Shown one piece after another: positions 1-8,119 of a DNA stretch of 47,696 nucleotides. Source of the DNA: Neptunitalea chrysea (GTDB lineage Bacteria; Bacteroidota; Bacteroidia; Flavobacteriales; Flavobacteriaceae); the NCBI RefSeq assembly GCF_027924145.1, contig NZ_BRVP01000023.1, positions 1 through 47,696 of the forward strand. Reading direction: 5' to 3'. Each line of letters begins with the position of its first letter. Positions within the stretch are counted from its first letter, which is position 1. The position numbers were made by a program, and so were the translations under genes. The notes below the pieces were generated by a model, which was not told where the DNA came from, did no database searches, and saw only the letters and a program-made list of their open reading frames with translations.

Positions 1-24
1 ATTTATTATTTTAACTGCTAAATA

Positions 25-1032
25 TTAAACATCAGCAGATTTTACAGTCTTAATAATTCTTGCTGCAATTTTGTATGGATCACCATTAGAAGAAGGTCTT
101 CTGTCTTCTAACCAACCTTTCCATCCTTTTTGAACAGTCATAATAGGAATACGGATAGAAGCACCTCTATCAGAAACTCCGAAAGAGAATTCGTGGATAG
201 ATTGAGTTTCGTGCTTACCAGTTAAACGTTGATCGTTATAAGCTCCGTAAACATCAATGTGTTCTTTAACAACAGGTCTGAACGCTTCACAAATTTTCTC
301 ATAAATTTCTTGAGAACCACAAGTTCTAAGAGTAGTGTTAGAGAAGTTAGCGTGCATACCAGATCCGTTCCAGTCAGTATCACCAAGTGGTTTTGGATGC
401 CATACAATAGCAATACCATATTCTTCACCTAATCTTTCTAATAAATAACGTGCTACCCAAATTTCGTCACCTGCTTTTTGAGCACCTTTAGCAAAACATT
501 GGAATTCCCACTGTCCTGCAGCAACCTCAGCATTGATACCTTCAACATTGATACCTGCCTCAATACATAGGTCTAAATGTCTTTCTATAATTTCTCTACC
601 GAAAGCGTTTTTAGCTCCAACAGAACAATAGAATTGACCTTGAGGAGTTTGATCTCTTGGGAAACCTAAAGGAAGGTTTGTTTCAACATCCCATAAAAAA
701 TACTCTTGCTCAAAACCGAACCAAAAATCATCATCATCGTCATCAATAGTAGCTCTACCGTTTGATGAGTGCGGAGTTCCGTCAGAGTTTAAAACCTCAG
801 TCATTACTAAATACCCGTCTTTTCTAGCTGGATCAGGGAAAATGGCAACCGGTTTTAATAAACAGTCAGAGGAGTTTCCTTCTGCCTGTTCTGTAGAACT
901 TCCATCAAAAGACCACATCGGACAGTCTTCTAATTTACCGCTAAAATCTTCTTCAATTTTTGTTTTACTTCTAAGGCTTGCTGTTGGTTGGTAACCGTCT
1001 AACCAAATATACTCTAGCTTTGCTTTGCTCAT
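25..1032 (-). CDS. glnA: Glutamine synthetase, GSII (eukaryote-like) type
   Basis: ATP-dependent ligation of ammonia to glutamate, the main ammonium assimilation step in the cytoplasm. At 335 aa it is short, as in GSII, not the ~470 aa of GSI. The beta-grasp N-terminal domain carries SFDGSSTEQAEG (about residues 41-52). The catalytic domain has FGFEQEY (105-111), the ATP/glutamate-site motif NGSGMHAN (222-229), DRGASIRIP (288-296) and EDRRPSSNGDPY (309-320). No adenylylation-loop sequence of the GSI type is seen. A run of six Asp (97-102) precedes the FGFEQEY motif. The gene is divergent from the GSIII gene at 1231, with 198 nt between them. The start is the first ATG giving a typical MSKAKLEYIWLDG N terminus. 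No clear TAnnTTTG box was found for it; the nearest match ends in A instead of G. Confidence 0.95.
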   Translation of the reverse strand: MSKAKLEYIWLDGYQPTASLRSKTKIEEDFSGKLEDCPMWSFDGSSTEQAEGNSSDCLLKPVAIFPDPARKDGYLVMTEVLNSDGTPHSSNGRATIDDDDDDFWFGFEQEYFLWDVETNLPLGFPRDQTPQGQFYCSVGAKNAFGREIIERHLDLCIEAGINVEGINAEVAAGQWEFQCFAKGAQKAGDEIWVARYLLERLGEEYGIAIVWHPKPLGDTDWNGSGMHANFSNTTLRTCGSQEIYEKICEAFRPVVKEHIDVYGAYNDQRLTGKHETQSIHEFSFGVSDRGASIRIPIMTVQKGWKGWLEDRRPSSNGDPYKIAARIIKTVKSADV

Positions 1033-1197
1033 AGTTAATTAGTATTGATTGAACTTATTTTGCTGTAAAAATAAATTTTTTTTAACATCCCTCCTTATTT
1101 ATAGGGGGTAAATATTAAAAAAATATTAATTTTTACATTTAGTGTATCAAAATAAGGGGTGTGATGATTTTTTTTAAAAAATAACGTTTACAATTTA

Positions 1198-1205
1198 TAT
1201 TTTTG
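1198..1205 (+). promoter_or_regulatory. Predicted -7 box for the GSIII gene
   Basis: TATTTTTG matches the Bacteroidota -7 consensus TAnnTTTG and lies 25 nt before the ATG at 1231. No TTG box is visible at the usual distance upstream, so the match is partial. Confidence 0.5.
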
Positions 1206-1230
1206 TAAATGAACTTAAATATTTGATAGC

Positions 1231-3417
1231 ATGTCGTCAGTTAGATTTGAGATATTAAGAGAAATTTATAACAAAAAACCCATTTTTGTAGATAAAATTG
1301 AAAGAAGGTCTAAAATTTTTGGAGAAAATGTGTTTAATGATGCTGCTATGCGTCAATATGTTAGTGAAGGAGCATATCAAACTATTAAATATGCCATAGA
1401 GTTTGGTAGAAAAATAGATAGGAAGCAGGCAGACCATATTGCAACAGGAATGAAAAACTGGGCAATTTCTAAAGGAGCTACACATTATACTCACTGGTTT
1501 CAACCATTAACAGGAACTACAGCTGAGAAACATGATGCTTTTTTTAATATAGCGGATGATCAGGTTCCTGTAGATAAGTTTGATGGAGCGCAATTGGTAC
1601 AACAAGAACCAGATGCTTCTAGTTTCCCTAGTGGTGGTTTGCGTAATACATTTGAGGCAAGAGGCTATACGGCTTGGGATCCTACTTCACCTGCATTTGT
1701 GTTTGGTAGTACCTTGTGCATTCCTACCATTTTTGTTTCGTATACAGGAGAGGCTTTAGATACCAAAACTCCTTTATTAAAAGCTTTAAATGCAATGGAT
1801 GAAGCAGCAACGGAAGTGGCAAGGTATTTTGATAAGAATGTAAATAGTGTTAATGCTACTTTAGGATGGGAGCAGGAGTTCTTTTTACTAGATAAATTAT
1901 TGGTGAATGCTAGACCTGATTTGTTATTGTCGGGCAGAACATTATTGGGACATGTGGCGGTTAAAGGACAACAGTTAGATGATCATTATTTTGGTAGTAT
2001 ACCAGATAGGGTTATTGGTTTTATGAGGGAATTGGAAATTGAGTGTATGCGCTTAGGTATTCCTGTTAAAACCAGACATAATGAAGTGGCTCCCAATCAG
2101 TTTGAGTTAGCGCCTATACATGAAGAAGCTAATAAAGCAGTTGATCATAATTCATTAATCATGGATGTGATGGATAAGATTGCGAATAAACACCAGTTTA
2201 AAGTACTTTTCCATGAAAAACCTTTCGAAGGAATAAATGGATCAGGAAAACACAATAACTGGTCGTTAACTACCGATGGAGGAGTTAATTTATTAAGTCC
2301 GGGGTCTACACCTATGAAGAATTTACAATTTTTAACCTTTTTTATAAATACCATTAAAGCTGTACATGATTACGAAGAATTGATGAGGTCTTCTGTGGCT
2401 TCTGCAGGGAACGATTTACGATTGGGTGCAAATGAGGCTCCACCTGCAATTATTTCAGTTTTTATTGGTGATCAATTAACTAAAGTATTAGATGAATTGG
2501 AAGGGGTTTCTAAGGGAAAATTATCTCCGCAGGAAAAAACAGAGTTAAAGTTAAATGTAATTGGTAAAATTCCTGATGTATTATTGGATAATACAGATAG
2601 CAACCGAACTTCTGCTTTTGCTTTTACCGGAAGTAAATTTGAGTTTAGGGCTGTGGGAGCCAAGTTTAATTGTGGTACACCTATGATGGTGCTTAATACC
2701 ATAGTGGCTAAGCAACTAAGTGACTTTAAAAAGGAGGTTGATAGTTTAATTGAGAAAAAAGGGTTGAAAAAAGATGAAGCAATATTTAATATTCTTAGAG
2801 AATATATTAAGGCTTCTAAAAAAATTAGGTTTGAAGGAGATGGTTATAGTATTGATTGGGAAAAGGAAGCGAAACGCAGAGGATTAAGTCATCATAAAAC
2901 AGTACCTGATGCTTTAAAGGTGTTGTTAAGTAAAAAGACAATAGCACTTTTTAAAGAAATGAAGGTGCTTAATGAAGAAGAGATATATGCTAGATATGAG
3001 ATAGAACTGGCGGATTATGCAAAAAAAATACATATAGAAAGTAAAATACTTTTTGATATGGCTCATAACACTGTGATACCAGCAGCGATTCGTTTTCAGA
3101 ATTTACTTATTGAAAATGTTCAGGGACTTAAGGAGGTTTTTGGAGCTAGTTATAGAGATTTAGGAGCGGAACAATTGAATATGATAGAGCAATTAGCTAA
3201 TTCTATTAAAGAAATCAGAAAAAAATTACACCTTATGACTATGGAAGCTGAAAAAGCTTCTAAAATTAGCGATGCAAAGAAAAGAGCAGAGGCATATGGG
3301 TACCGAGTAAGAGAGTATACCAAACAAATTCGCGAGCTATGTGATAATTTAGAAGTGTTAATAGCTGATGATATGTGGCCTCTTCTTAAATTTAGGGAGT
3401 TACTTTATAGTAGGTAG
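1231..3417 (+). CDS. glnN: Glutamine synthetase type III
   Basis: Large dodecameric-type glutamine synthetase (728 aa, the normal GSIII length), making glutamine from glutamate, ammonia and ATP in the cytoplasm. Catalytic-domain motifs visible are GWEQEFFLLD (about 212-221), KPFEGINGSGKHNNWS (about 330-345), NDLRLGANEAPP (about 395-406) and a GSKFEFRAVGA block near residue 475. The C-terminal ~200 residues are helical and charged, as is usual in GSIII. It is transcribed away from the GSII gene at 25-1032, so the two non-homologous-type enzymes share one intergenic control region. The pairing suggests that one enzyme serves a different nitrogen regime from the other; this is inference. Confidence 0.97.
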   Translation: MSSVRFEILREIYNKKPIFVDKIERRSKIFGENVFNDAAMRQYVSEGAYQTIKYAIEFGRKIDRKQADHIATGMKNWAISKGATHYTHWFQPLTGTTAEKHDAFFNIADDQVPVDKFDGAQLVQQEPDASSFPSGGLRNTFEARGYTAWDPTSPAFVFGSTLCIPTIFVSYTGEALDTKTPLLKALNAMDEAATEVARYFDKNVNSVNATLGWEQEFFLLDKLLVNARPDLLLSGRTLLGHVAVKGQQLDDHYFGSIPDRVIGFMRELEIECMRLGIPVKTRHNEVAPNQFELAPIHEEANKAVDHNSLIMDVMDKIANKHQFKVLFHEKPFEGINGSGKHNNWSLTTDGGVNLLSPGSTPMKNLQFLTFFINTIKAVHDYEELMRSSVASAGNDLRLGANEAPPAIISVFIGDQLTKVLDELEGVSKGKLSPQEKTELKLNVIGKIPDVLLDNTDSNRTSAFAFTGSKFEFRAVGAKFNCGTPMMVLNTIVAKQLSDFKKEVDSLIEKKGLKKDEAIFNILREYIKASKKIRFEGDGYSIDWEKEAKRRGLSHHKTVPDALKVLLSKKTIALFKEMKVLNEEEIYARYEIELADYAKKIHIESKILFDMAHNTVIPAAIRFQNLLIENVQGLKEVFGASYRDLGAEQLNMIEQLANSIKEIRKKLHLMTMEAEKASKISDAKKRAEAYGYRVREYTKQIRELCDNLEVLIADDMWPLLKFRELLYSR

Positions 3418-3440
3418 TGCGATTTTAAAAATAATTAATT

Positions 3441-3525
3441 CCATAATCGAGATTAAATCTCAGAGTTTTGTGCCGAAATAAAAATGGAATTCTTGTTAAT
3501 GCTTCGTGGTCTTGTCACGAAGTAG
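3441..3525 (+). repeat. Dispersed two-hairpin intergenic repeat, copy 1 (degenerate, partly duplicated)
   Basis: Positions 3441-3480 hold a decayed full unit (TAATCGAGATTAAATC followed by a broken second hairpin ending GCCGAAATA). Positions 3499-3525 hold a clean copy of the second half: CTTCGTG, a 7-nt loop, CACGAAG, then TAG. The same unit occurs at 27575, 32958 and, inverted, at 47629. It lies downstream of the GSIII gene. Confidence 0.65.
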
Positions 3526-3566
3526 CTACTTACTGTTTTTAACACTAAAAGTATGTTTTTTCTTTC

Positions 3567-3595
3567 TAGATGCGTTACATTTGATAACACATCTA
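3567..3595. promoter_or_regulatory. Inverted repeat, possible operator upstream of the sialate esterase
   Basis: The left arm TAGATGCGTTA (3567-3577) and right arm TAACACATCTA (3585-3595) pair over 11 bp with one G-T mismatch, around a 7-nt centre. The site ends 24 nt before the ATG at 3620. Its size and position fit a dimeric repressor site. It is not followed by a T-run, so it is not a terminator. Confidence 0.35.
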
Positions 3596-3619
3596 TTGTT
3601 GAAATAAAAAACAGGAACT

Positions 3620-5629
3620 ATGAAAATCATGTACACCGTTTGGTGTTTTGTTTTATGTCTGATAATAAGTTCATGTACTTCTAATCGGGCGTCTGTTTCA
3701 GACATTAAATTACCATCTTATTTTACTGATAATATGGTGCTTCAAAAGGATTCTGAGGTGCCATTTTTTGGAGAAGCAGATCCAGGGGTTAATCTTACTA
3801 TAACGACCTCTTGGGATTTTAAAAATTATAAAACTAAAGTTTCTAAAGAAGGTACTTTTGAGGTAACCCTGCATACACCTGATTATGGAGGTCCGTATGA
3901 AATAGCGATACAGCAGCACGATGAAGTAACTACCTTAAAAAATATTCTTATAGGAGAGGTTTGGTTGTGTTCGGGGCAGTCTAATATGGAAATGCCACTT
4001 GAAGGCTGGGGAAAAGTTCAGAATTACGAGGAAGAAATAGCAAATGCTAATTATCCGGAAATACGATTATTACAGGTAGCTCAAGTAAATGCAGTATCAC
4101 CTGTAGATACATTATCCTTGGCAAATGAAGGTTGGCAAGAATGTAGTCCTAAAACCATTCCTGAATTTTCTAGTACGGCTTATTTTTTCGCCCGTGAAAT
4201 ATATAAAACCAAACAGATACCTATTGGGGTAATACATAGCTCATGGGGAGGTACCGTTATAGAGGCATGGACAAGTGCAGGGGCGTTACATACCATTCAG
4301 GATTTTGATAGAGATATTACTGCTTTAAACGCTACGGAAGCAGAAATTCAAGTGTATAATCAGGAAAATGCGACTAAATTGGAGAACTGGCATCAACAAA
4401 TAGCAGCAGTAGATGAAGGGTATGAAAATGACAATCCGGTTTGGTCTCAAAAAATGCATAATGATTGGAAATCGATAGCATTGCCAGGATATTTTGATTT
4501 AGACGATACAAGTGAGTTATTTAAGTTTGATGGAGTGGTATGGTTTCAAAAAGAAATTAACCTGACAAGAGAAGAGGCGAGTGCGCAAACTTTATTACAT
4601 TTTTATGCTGATGATATTGATAAAGTTTGGATTAATGGTGAATTTATTGGTGAAACCGATGGCTACCAAATAGAACGTAAATACCAAATACCAACGGGGG
4701 TACTGAAACCCGGAGTTAACCTGATTACTATTAAAGTGTTTGACGGAGTTGGAGGAGGAGGTGTATATGGTGATTCGGAAGATTTCTATTTACAGTGTAA
4801 CGATACTAAAAAATTATTAGGAGGAAATTGGAAATATAAGATAGGGGTATCATTAGATAAGGTACCTCCATACCCATATATTCCCATGTTTCAAAATAGA
4901 CCTACGGTATTATTTAATGCAATGATACACCCAATTTTAAAATTTCCTTTTAAAGGGGTTATCTGGTATCAAGGAGAAAGCAATGCACAACGTGCTGCAC
5001 AGTACAAAAAGTTATTCCCACTGTTGATTAAAGATTGGAGAAAACAATTTAATAATCCTAAAATGCCTTTTTACTTTGTGCAATTGGCAAACTATAGAAG
5101 TGTAAAAGAACAGCCAGCACCTTCTGCTTGGGCAGAGTTAAGAGATGCACAGTTTATCACCCTTAAAAAAGTATCTAATACCGGAATGGCTGTAGCCATA
5201 GATATAGGAGATGCTATAGATATTCACCCTAAGAATAAGCAAGAAGTAGGCCGACGGTTAGCGCTTATAGCTCTAGCAAATGTGTATGGTGAAGATATAG
5301 CGTATGCAGGTCCTATGATTAATGGGTATAAAAAACTAGGGAAAAATATAGTAGTGAGTTTTGAGTATTCAGAAGGTTTAATAGTCAAGGATGGTGAGGA
5401 ATTAAAAGGTTTTCAAATAGCAGGTCCTGATAAGAAATTTTATTGGGCCGATGCTATAATAAAAGGAGGTAAGGTAGTTGTAAGTTCATCTAAAGTACCA
5501 AACCCGGTATCGGTGCGCTATGGATGGGCCGACAACCCTGAAGTAAATTTATATAATGGTGCCGGTTTACCAGCTTCCCCTTTTAAAACAGATAGTTGGA
5601 AAGGAATAACATTAGATCATTTGAATTAA
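3620..5629 (+). CDS. Sialate O-acetylesterase-like SGNH lipoprotein
   Basis: Predicted surface or periplasmic esterase that removes acetyl groups from sialic acid or other acetylated sugars (SASA family). The N terminus has Lys at position 2, a hydrophobic stretch and a lipobox ISSC with Cys near residue 19, so it is a lipoprotein. The catalytic-Ser block SGQSNMEMP is near residues 118-126, the family block GVIWYQGESNA near 446-456, and the Asp/His block DAIDIHPKNK near 530-540. A segment at about 300-400 (DKVWINGEFIGETDGY) looks like the galactose-binding jelly-roll insert usual in 640-670 aa members. It stands alone, between a repeat-bearing gap and a strong terminator, with a possible operator upstream. 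The exact acyl sugar it acts on cannot be told from sequence. Confidence 0.88.
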   Translation: MKIMYTVWCFVLCLIISSCTSNRASVSDIKLPSYFTDNMVLQKDSEVPFFGEADPGVNLTITTSWDFKNYKTKVSKEGTFEVTLHTPDYGGPYEIAIQQHDEVTTLKNILIGEVWLCSGQSNMEMPLEGWGKVQNYEEEIANANYPEIRLLQVAQVNAVSPVDTLSLANEGWQECSPKTIPEFSSTAYFFAREIYKTKQIPIGVIHSSWGGTVIEAWTSAGALHTIQDFDRDITALNATEAEIQVYNQENATKLENWHQQIAAVDEGYENDNPVWSQKMHNDWKSIALPGYFDLDDTSELFKFDGVVWFQKEINLTREEASAQTLLHFYADDIDKVWINGEFIGETDGYQIERKYQIPTGVLKPGVNLITIKVFDGVGGGGVYGDSEDFYLQCNDTKKLLGGNWKYKIGVSLDKVPPYPYIPMFQNRPTVLFNAMIHPILKFPFKGVIWYQGESNAQRAAQYKKLFPLLIKDWRKQFNNPKMPFYFVQLANYRSVKEQPAPSAWAELRDAQFITLKKVSNTGMAVAIDIGDAIDIHPKNKQEVGRRLALIALANVYGEDIAYAGPMINGYKKLGKNIVVSFEYSEGLIVKDGEELKGFQIAGPDKKFYWADAIIKGGKVVVSSSKVPNPVSVRYGWADNPEVNLYNGAGLPASPFKTDSWKGITLDHLN

Positions 5630-5648
5630 TTTTAAAAATATAGCGTTT

Positions 5649-5689
5649 AAAAAGCAGCAATAACAAAGTAGTTATTTGCTGCTTTTTTT
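5649..5689 (+). terminator. Intrinsic terminator after the sialate esterase
   Basis: The arms AAAAAGCAGCAATAAC and GTTATTTGCTGCTTTTT pair with one bulged base around a 6-nt loop and end in a run of seven T. Confidence 0.85.
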
Positions 5690-6030
5690 ATGGATAACTT
5701 CTTCTTTAAATTCCTGAGGTACTTTTTGAAATAGTGGTTGATTAGATTTTAATAGTTCAGTGTATCGTTCTTCAGGAGAAAGGGTAACAAATGATTTAAC
5801 TAAATGCTGGTAATTAATGAGTTCTGTTTCTACCGCAATTCGGGCAATTATTTCAAACTTCGTAGTTTATCAATATCATTTCTTTTAAAAATAATAACTT
5901 CATAAGATTCTAATGCCTGAAAATTTTCTGAAGACGGTATTTGATAGGTATGGCTTTCTCTAGCACAAATAAATTGATTAGTTAAGTAGAAAAAGGCTTA
6001 TCATGATACTGATTTCTACCTTAATGATAC
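5690..6030 (-). pseudogene. Decayed Crp/Fnr-family (cNMP-binding) regulator remnant
   Basis: No intact gene lies here, but the minus strand reads as coding in pieces. From about 5980 down to 5862 it gives FYLTNQFICARES and then NFQALESYEVIIFKRNDIDK, the effector-domain pattern of Crp/Fnr proteins. After a frame break near 5855-5865 it continues FEIIARIAVETELINYQH and then SPEERYTELLKSNQP...FQKVPQ, the hinge helix that normally leads into the helix-turn-helix. The winged-helix domain is missing: coding similarity ends against the terminator at 5649-5689. A second frame break and stop codons lie near 5995-6005, and the N-terminal beta-roll is absent. So the remnant has at least two frame disruptions and is truncated at both ends. 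The family call rests on motif memory, not on a search. Confidence 0.7.
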
Positions 6031-6044
6031 ATTTAATTATGTGT

Positions 6045-6052
6045 TATCTTTG
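6045..6052 (+). promoter_or_regulatory. Predicted -7 box, 4 nt from the start codon
   Basis: TATCTTTG matches TAnnTTTG exactly. Only four bases separate it from the ATG at 6057, so transcription would begin at or next to the start codon and the message would have almost no leader. Confidence 0.55.
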
Positions 6053-6056
6053 AAAA

Positions 6057-6491
6057 ATGGGAATTATTAAATTTATTACACCAGATGAAACAGTTGTTGT
6101 AAGACATCCGGTACTTAGGGAAGGTAAACCTATAGATTCTTGTATTTTTCCGGGAGATGAATTACCAACAACATTTCATCTTGGTTTTTATGAAGACGAC
6201 GAATTGTTAGGGGTAGTTACTTTACTTAAAAACAACTATACAGAAGCACCTGCTGAAGGATTTCAATTACGAGGAATGGCTGTTTTAACTATTGCACAGG
6301 GTAAAGGAGTAGGTGGAAAGTTAGTGGCTAAGGCAGAAGAGGAAGTTAAGAAAAGAGAAGGCACTTATATTTGGATGAATGCCCGAATTAAAGCGGTTCC
6401 GTTCTATGCAGGATTGAATTATGAAGTAGTTAGCGACGTTTTTGATATACCTAAGGTTGGCGCCCATTATACCATGCTAAAAAAAATCTAA
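6057..6491 (+). CDS. GNAT-family N-acetyltransferase
   Basis: Small (144 aa) acetyl-CoA-dependent transferase of unknown substrate, presumably cytoplasmic. The acetyl-CoA-binding motif A is visible as LRGMAVLTIAQGKGVGGKL (about residues 77-95), with the QGKGVGGKL pyrophosphate loop, followed by a helix and an ARIKAVPFYAGLNYEVV segment typical of motif B (…A…FYxxxGF). The length is normal for a single GNAT domain. It stands alone, with the regulator remnant upstream and gpmI 102 nt downstream. The annotated ATG is so close to the -7 box that either the mRNA is leaderless or translation begins later, but no other in-frame ATG lies before the conserved core. Confidence 0.85.
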   Translation: MGIIKFITPDETVVVRHPVLREGKPIDSCIFPGDELPTTFHLGFYEDDELLGVVTLLKNNYTEAPAEGFQLRGMAVLTIAQGKGVGGKLVAKAEEEVKKREGTYIWMNARIKAVPFYAGLNYEVVSDVFDIPKVGAHYTMLKKI

Positions 6492-6553
6492 AATTACTTT
6501 TAATTTAACGGTATTATATGACTTAATGCAGTGTTTAACCGGTAAAATGTTGC

Positions 6554-6561
6554 TATATTTG
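6554..6561 (+). promoter_or_regulatory. Predicted -7 box for gpmI
   Basis: TATATTTG matches TAnnTTTG and lies 32 nt before the gpmI ATG. No TTG box is visible at the usual spacing. Confidence 0.55.
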
Positions 6562-6593
6562 ACGGTAAAACAACAACTAGAAAATTTAATTTA

Positions 6594-8114
6594 ATGGATA
6601 AGAAAGTTCTTCTAATGATACTTGATGGTTGGGGTAAATCTCCAAATCCTGAGGTATCAGCAATCGAAAAAGCCAATACTCCTTTTATTGACAGTTTATA
6701 TACTAAGTATCCTAGTGCAACTCTGAAAACCTTTGGAATGAACGTTGGTTTACCTGACGGACAAATGGGTAACAGTGAAGTAGGGCACATGAACTTAGGA
6801 GCTGGTAGGATTGTATATCAGGATTTTGCTAGAATAAACCTTGCTGTAGAAAAAGATACTCTTAAAGATGAGAAAGTATTAAAAGATGCTTTTGCGTATG
6901 CAAAAGAAAATAATAAAGCGGTTCACTTTTTAGGATTGGTAAGTGATGGTGGAGTACACTCTCATATCAATCATTTAAAAGCCTTGTTAGACGCTGCTGA
7001 TTCTGAGGATTTAGAAAAAGTGTTTGTACACGCTTTTACCGATGGTAGAGATGTGGATCCTAAAAGTGGAAAAGGATTTATTGAAGAGGTACAATTACAT
7101 TGTACTAAAAGCAATGCTCGTTTAGCTTCTGTTATTGGTAGATACTATGCTATGGATAGAGATAAGCGTTGGGAGCGTGTTAAATTAGCATACGATTTAA
7201 TGGTTAATGGAGTTGGGCAACCAGCTACCAATGTATTAGAAGCAATTCAAGAAAATTATAACGAAGGTGTAACCGATGAGTTTATCAAACCTATCTGTAT
7301 GCACGATGCTGAAAATCATCCTGTAGCTACTATTAAGGAAGGTGATGTTGCTATTATGTTTAACTTCAGAACCGATAGAGGTCGTCAGTTAAGTGATGCT
7401 TTAACGCAGCATGATTTTCCTGATTTTGACATGAAAAAATTAGACTTGTATTATGTTACTATGACAAACTACGATGAGTCTTTCAAAAACGTTCATGTTA
7501 TTTATGACAAAGATAATATCAAAGATACTTTAGGAGAAACTTTATCTAAAGCAGGTAAAAAGCAAATCCGTATTGCTGAAACAGAAAAATATCCGCACGT
7601 GACTTTCTTTTTTAACGGAGGTAGAGAAAAGCCTTTTGAAGGAGAACAACGTATTTTATGTCCATCTCCAAAAGTTGCTACCTACGATTTGCAGCCAGAA
7701 ATGAGTGCGTATGATATTAAAGACGCTATTGTACCAGAGTTAGAAAAAGAGGAGGTAGATTTTGTATGCTTAAACTTTGCGAATCCTGATATGGTTGGAC
7801 ATACCGGTATTATGGAAGCAGCTGTTAAGGCATGTGAGTCTGTAGATGAATGTGCAAATGAAGTAATTACAACGGCTTTGGCTCACGGGTATACAAGTAT
7901 TGTAATAGCGGATCATGGTAATTGTGATACTATGGTGAACCCTGATGGTTCTCCAAACACGGCGCATACTACCAATTTAGTACCTGTTATTTTAGTAGAT
8001 AAGGATATTAAAGAAGTGCATGATGGTGTGTTAGGAGATATTGCACCAACAGTGTTAAAATTAGTAGGTGTTGAGCAACCGGAAGCGATGACACAAAAAT
8101 CATTAGTAGACTAA
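6594..8114 (+). CDS. gpmI: 2,3-bisphosphoglycerate-independent phosphoglycerate mutase
   Basis: Interconverts 3- and 2-phosphoglycerate in glycolysis and gluconeogenesis, using two metal ions (usually Mn) and a phosphoserine intermediate. It is 506 aa, the normal length. Alkaline-phosphatase-fold motifs are seen in order: LMILDGWG (about 7-14), GNSEVGHMNLGAGR with the catalytic Ser near residue 60, FTDGRDVDP near 157-165, RTDRGRQLS in the middle, NFANPDMVGHTG, and ADHGNCD near residue 440 for metal binding. The thioredoxin-like lipoprotein gene begins 5 nt after its stop, so the two are probably cotranscribed. Confidence 0.98.
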   Translation: MDKKVLLMILDGWGKSPNPEVSAIEKANTPFIDSLYTKYPSATLKTFGMNVGLPDGQMGNSEVGHMNLGAGRIVYQDFARINLAVEKDTLKDEKVLKDAFAYAKENNKAVHFLGLVSDGGVHSHINHLKALLDAADSEDLEKVFVHAFTDGRDVDPKSGKGFIEEVQLHCTKSNARLASVIGRYYAMDRDKRWERVKLAYDLMVNGVGQPATNVLEAIQENYNEGVTDEFIKPICMHDAENHPVATIKEGDVAIMFNFRTDRGRQLSDALTQHDFPDFDMKKLDLYYVTMTNYDESFKNVHVIYDKDNIKDTLGETLSKAGKKQIRIAETEKYPHVTFFFNGGREKPFEGEQRILCPSPKVATYDLQPEMSAYDIKDAIVPELEKEEVDFVCLNFANPDMVGHTGIMEAAVKACESVDECANEVITTALAHGYTSIVIADHGNCDTMVNPDGSPNTAHTTNLVPVILVDKDIKEVHDGVLGDIAPTVLKLVGVEQPEAMTQKSLVD

Positions 8115-8119
8115 GTAAT

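Noticed and set aside
1060-1200. A/T-rich tracts between the two glutamine synthetase genes as a riboswitch or origin
   Set aside because: They are simple A/T runs with short chance palindromes; no conserved riboswitch core or DnaA-box cluster is visible.
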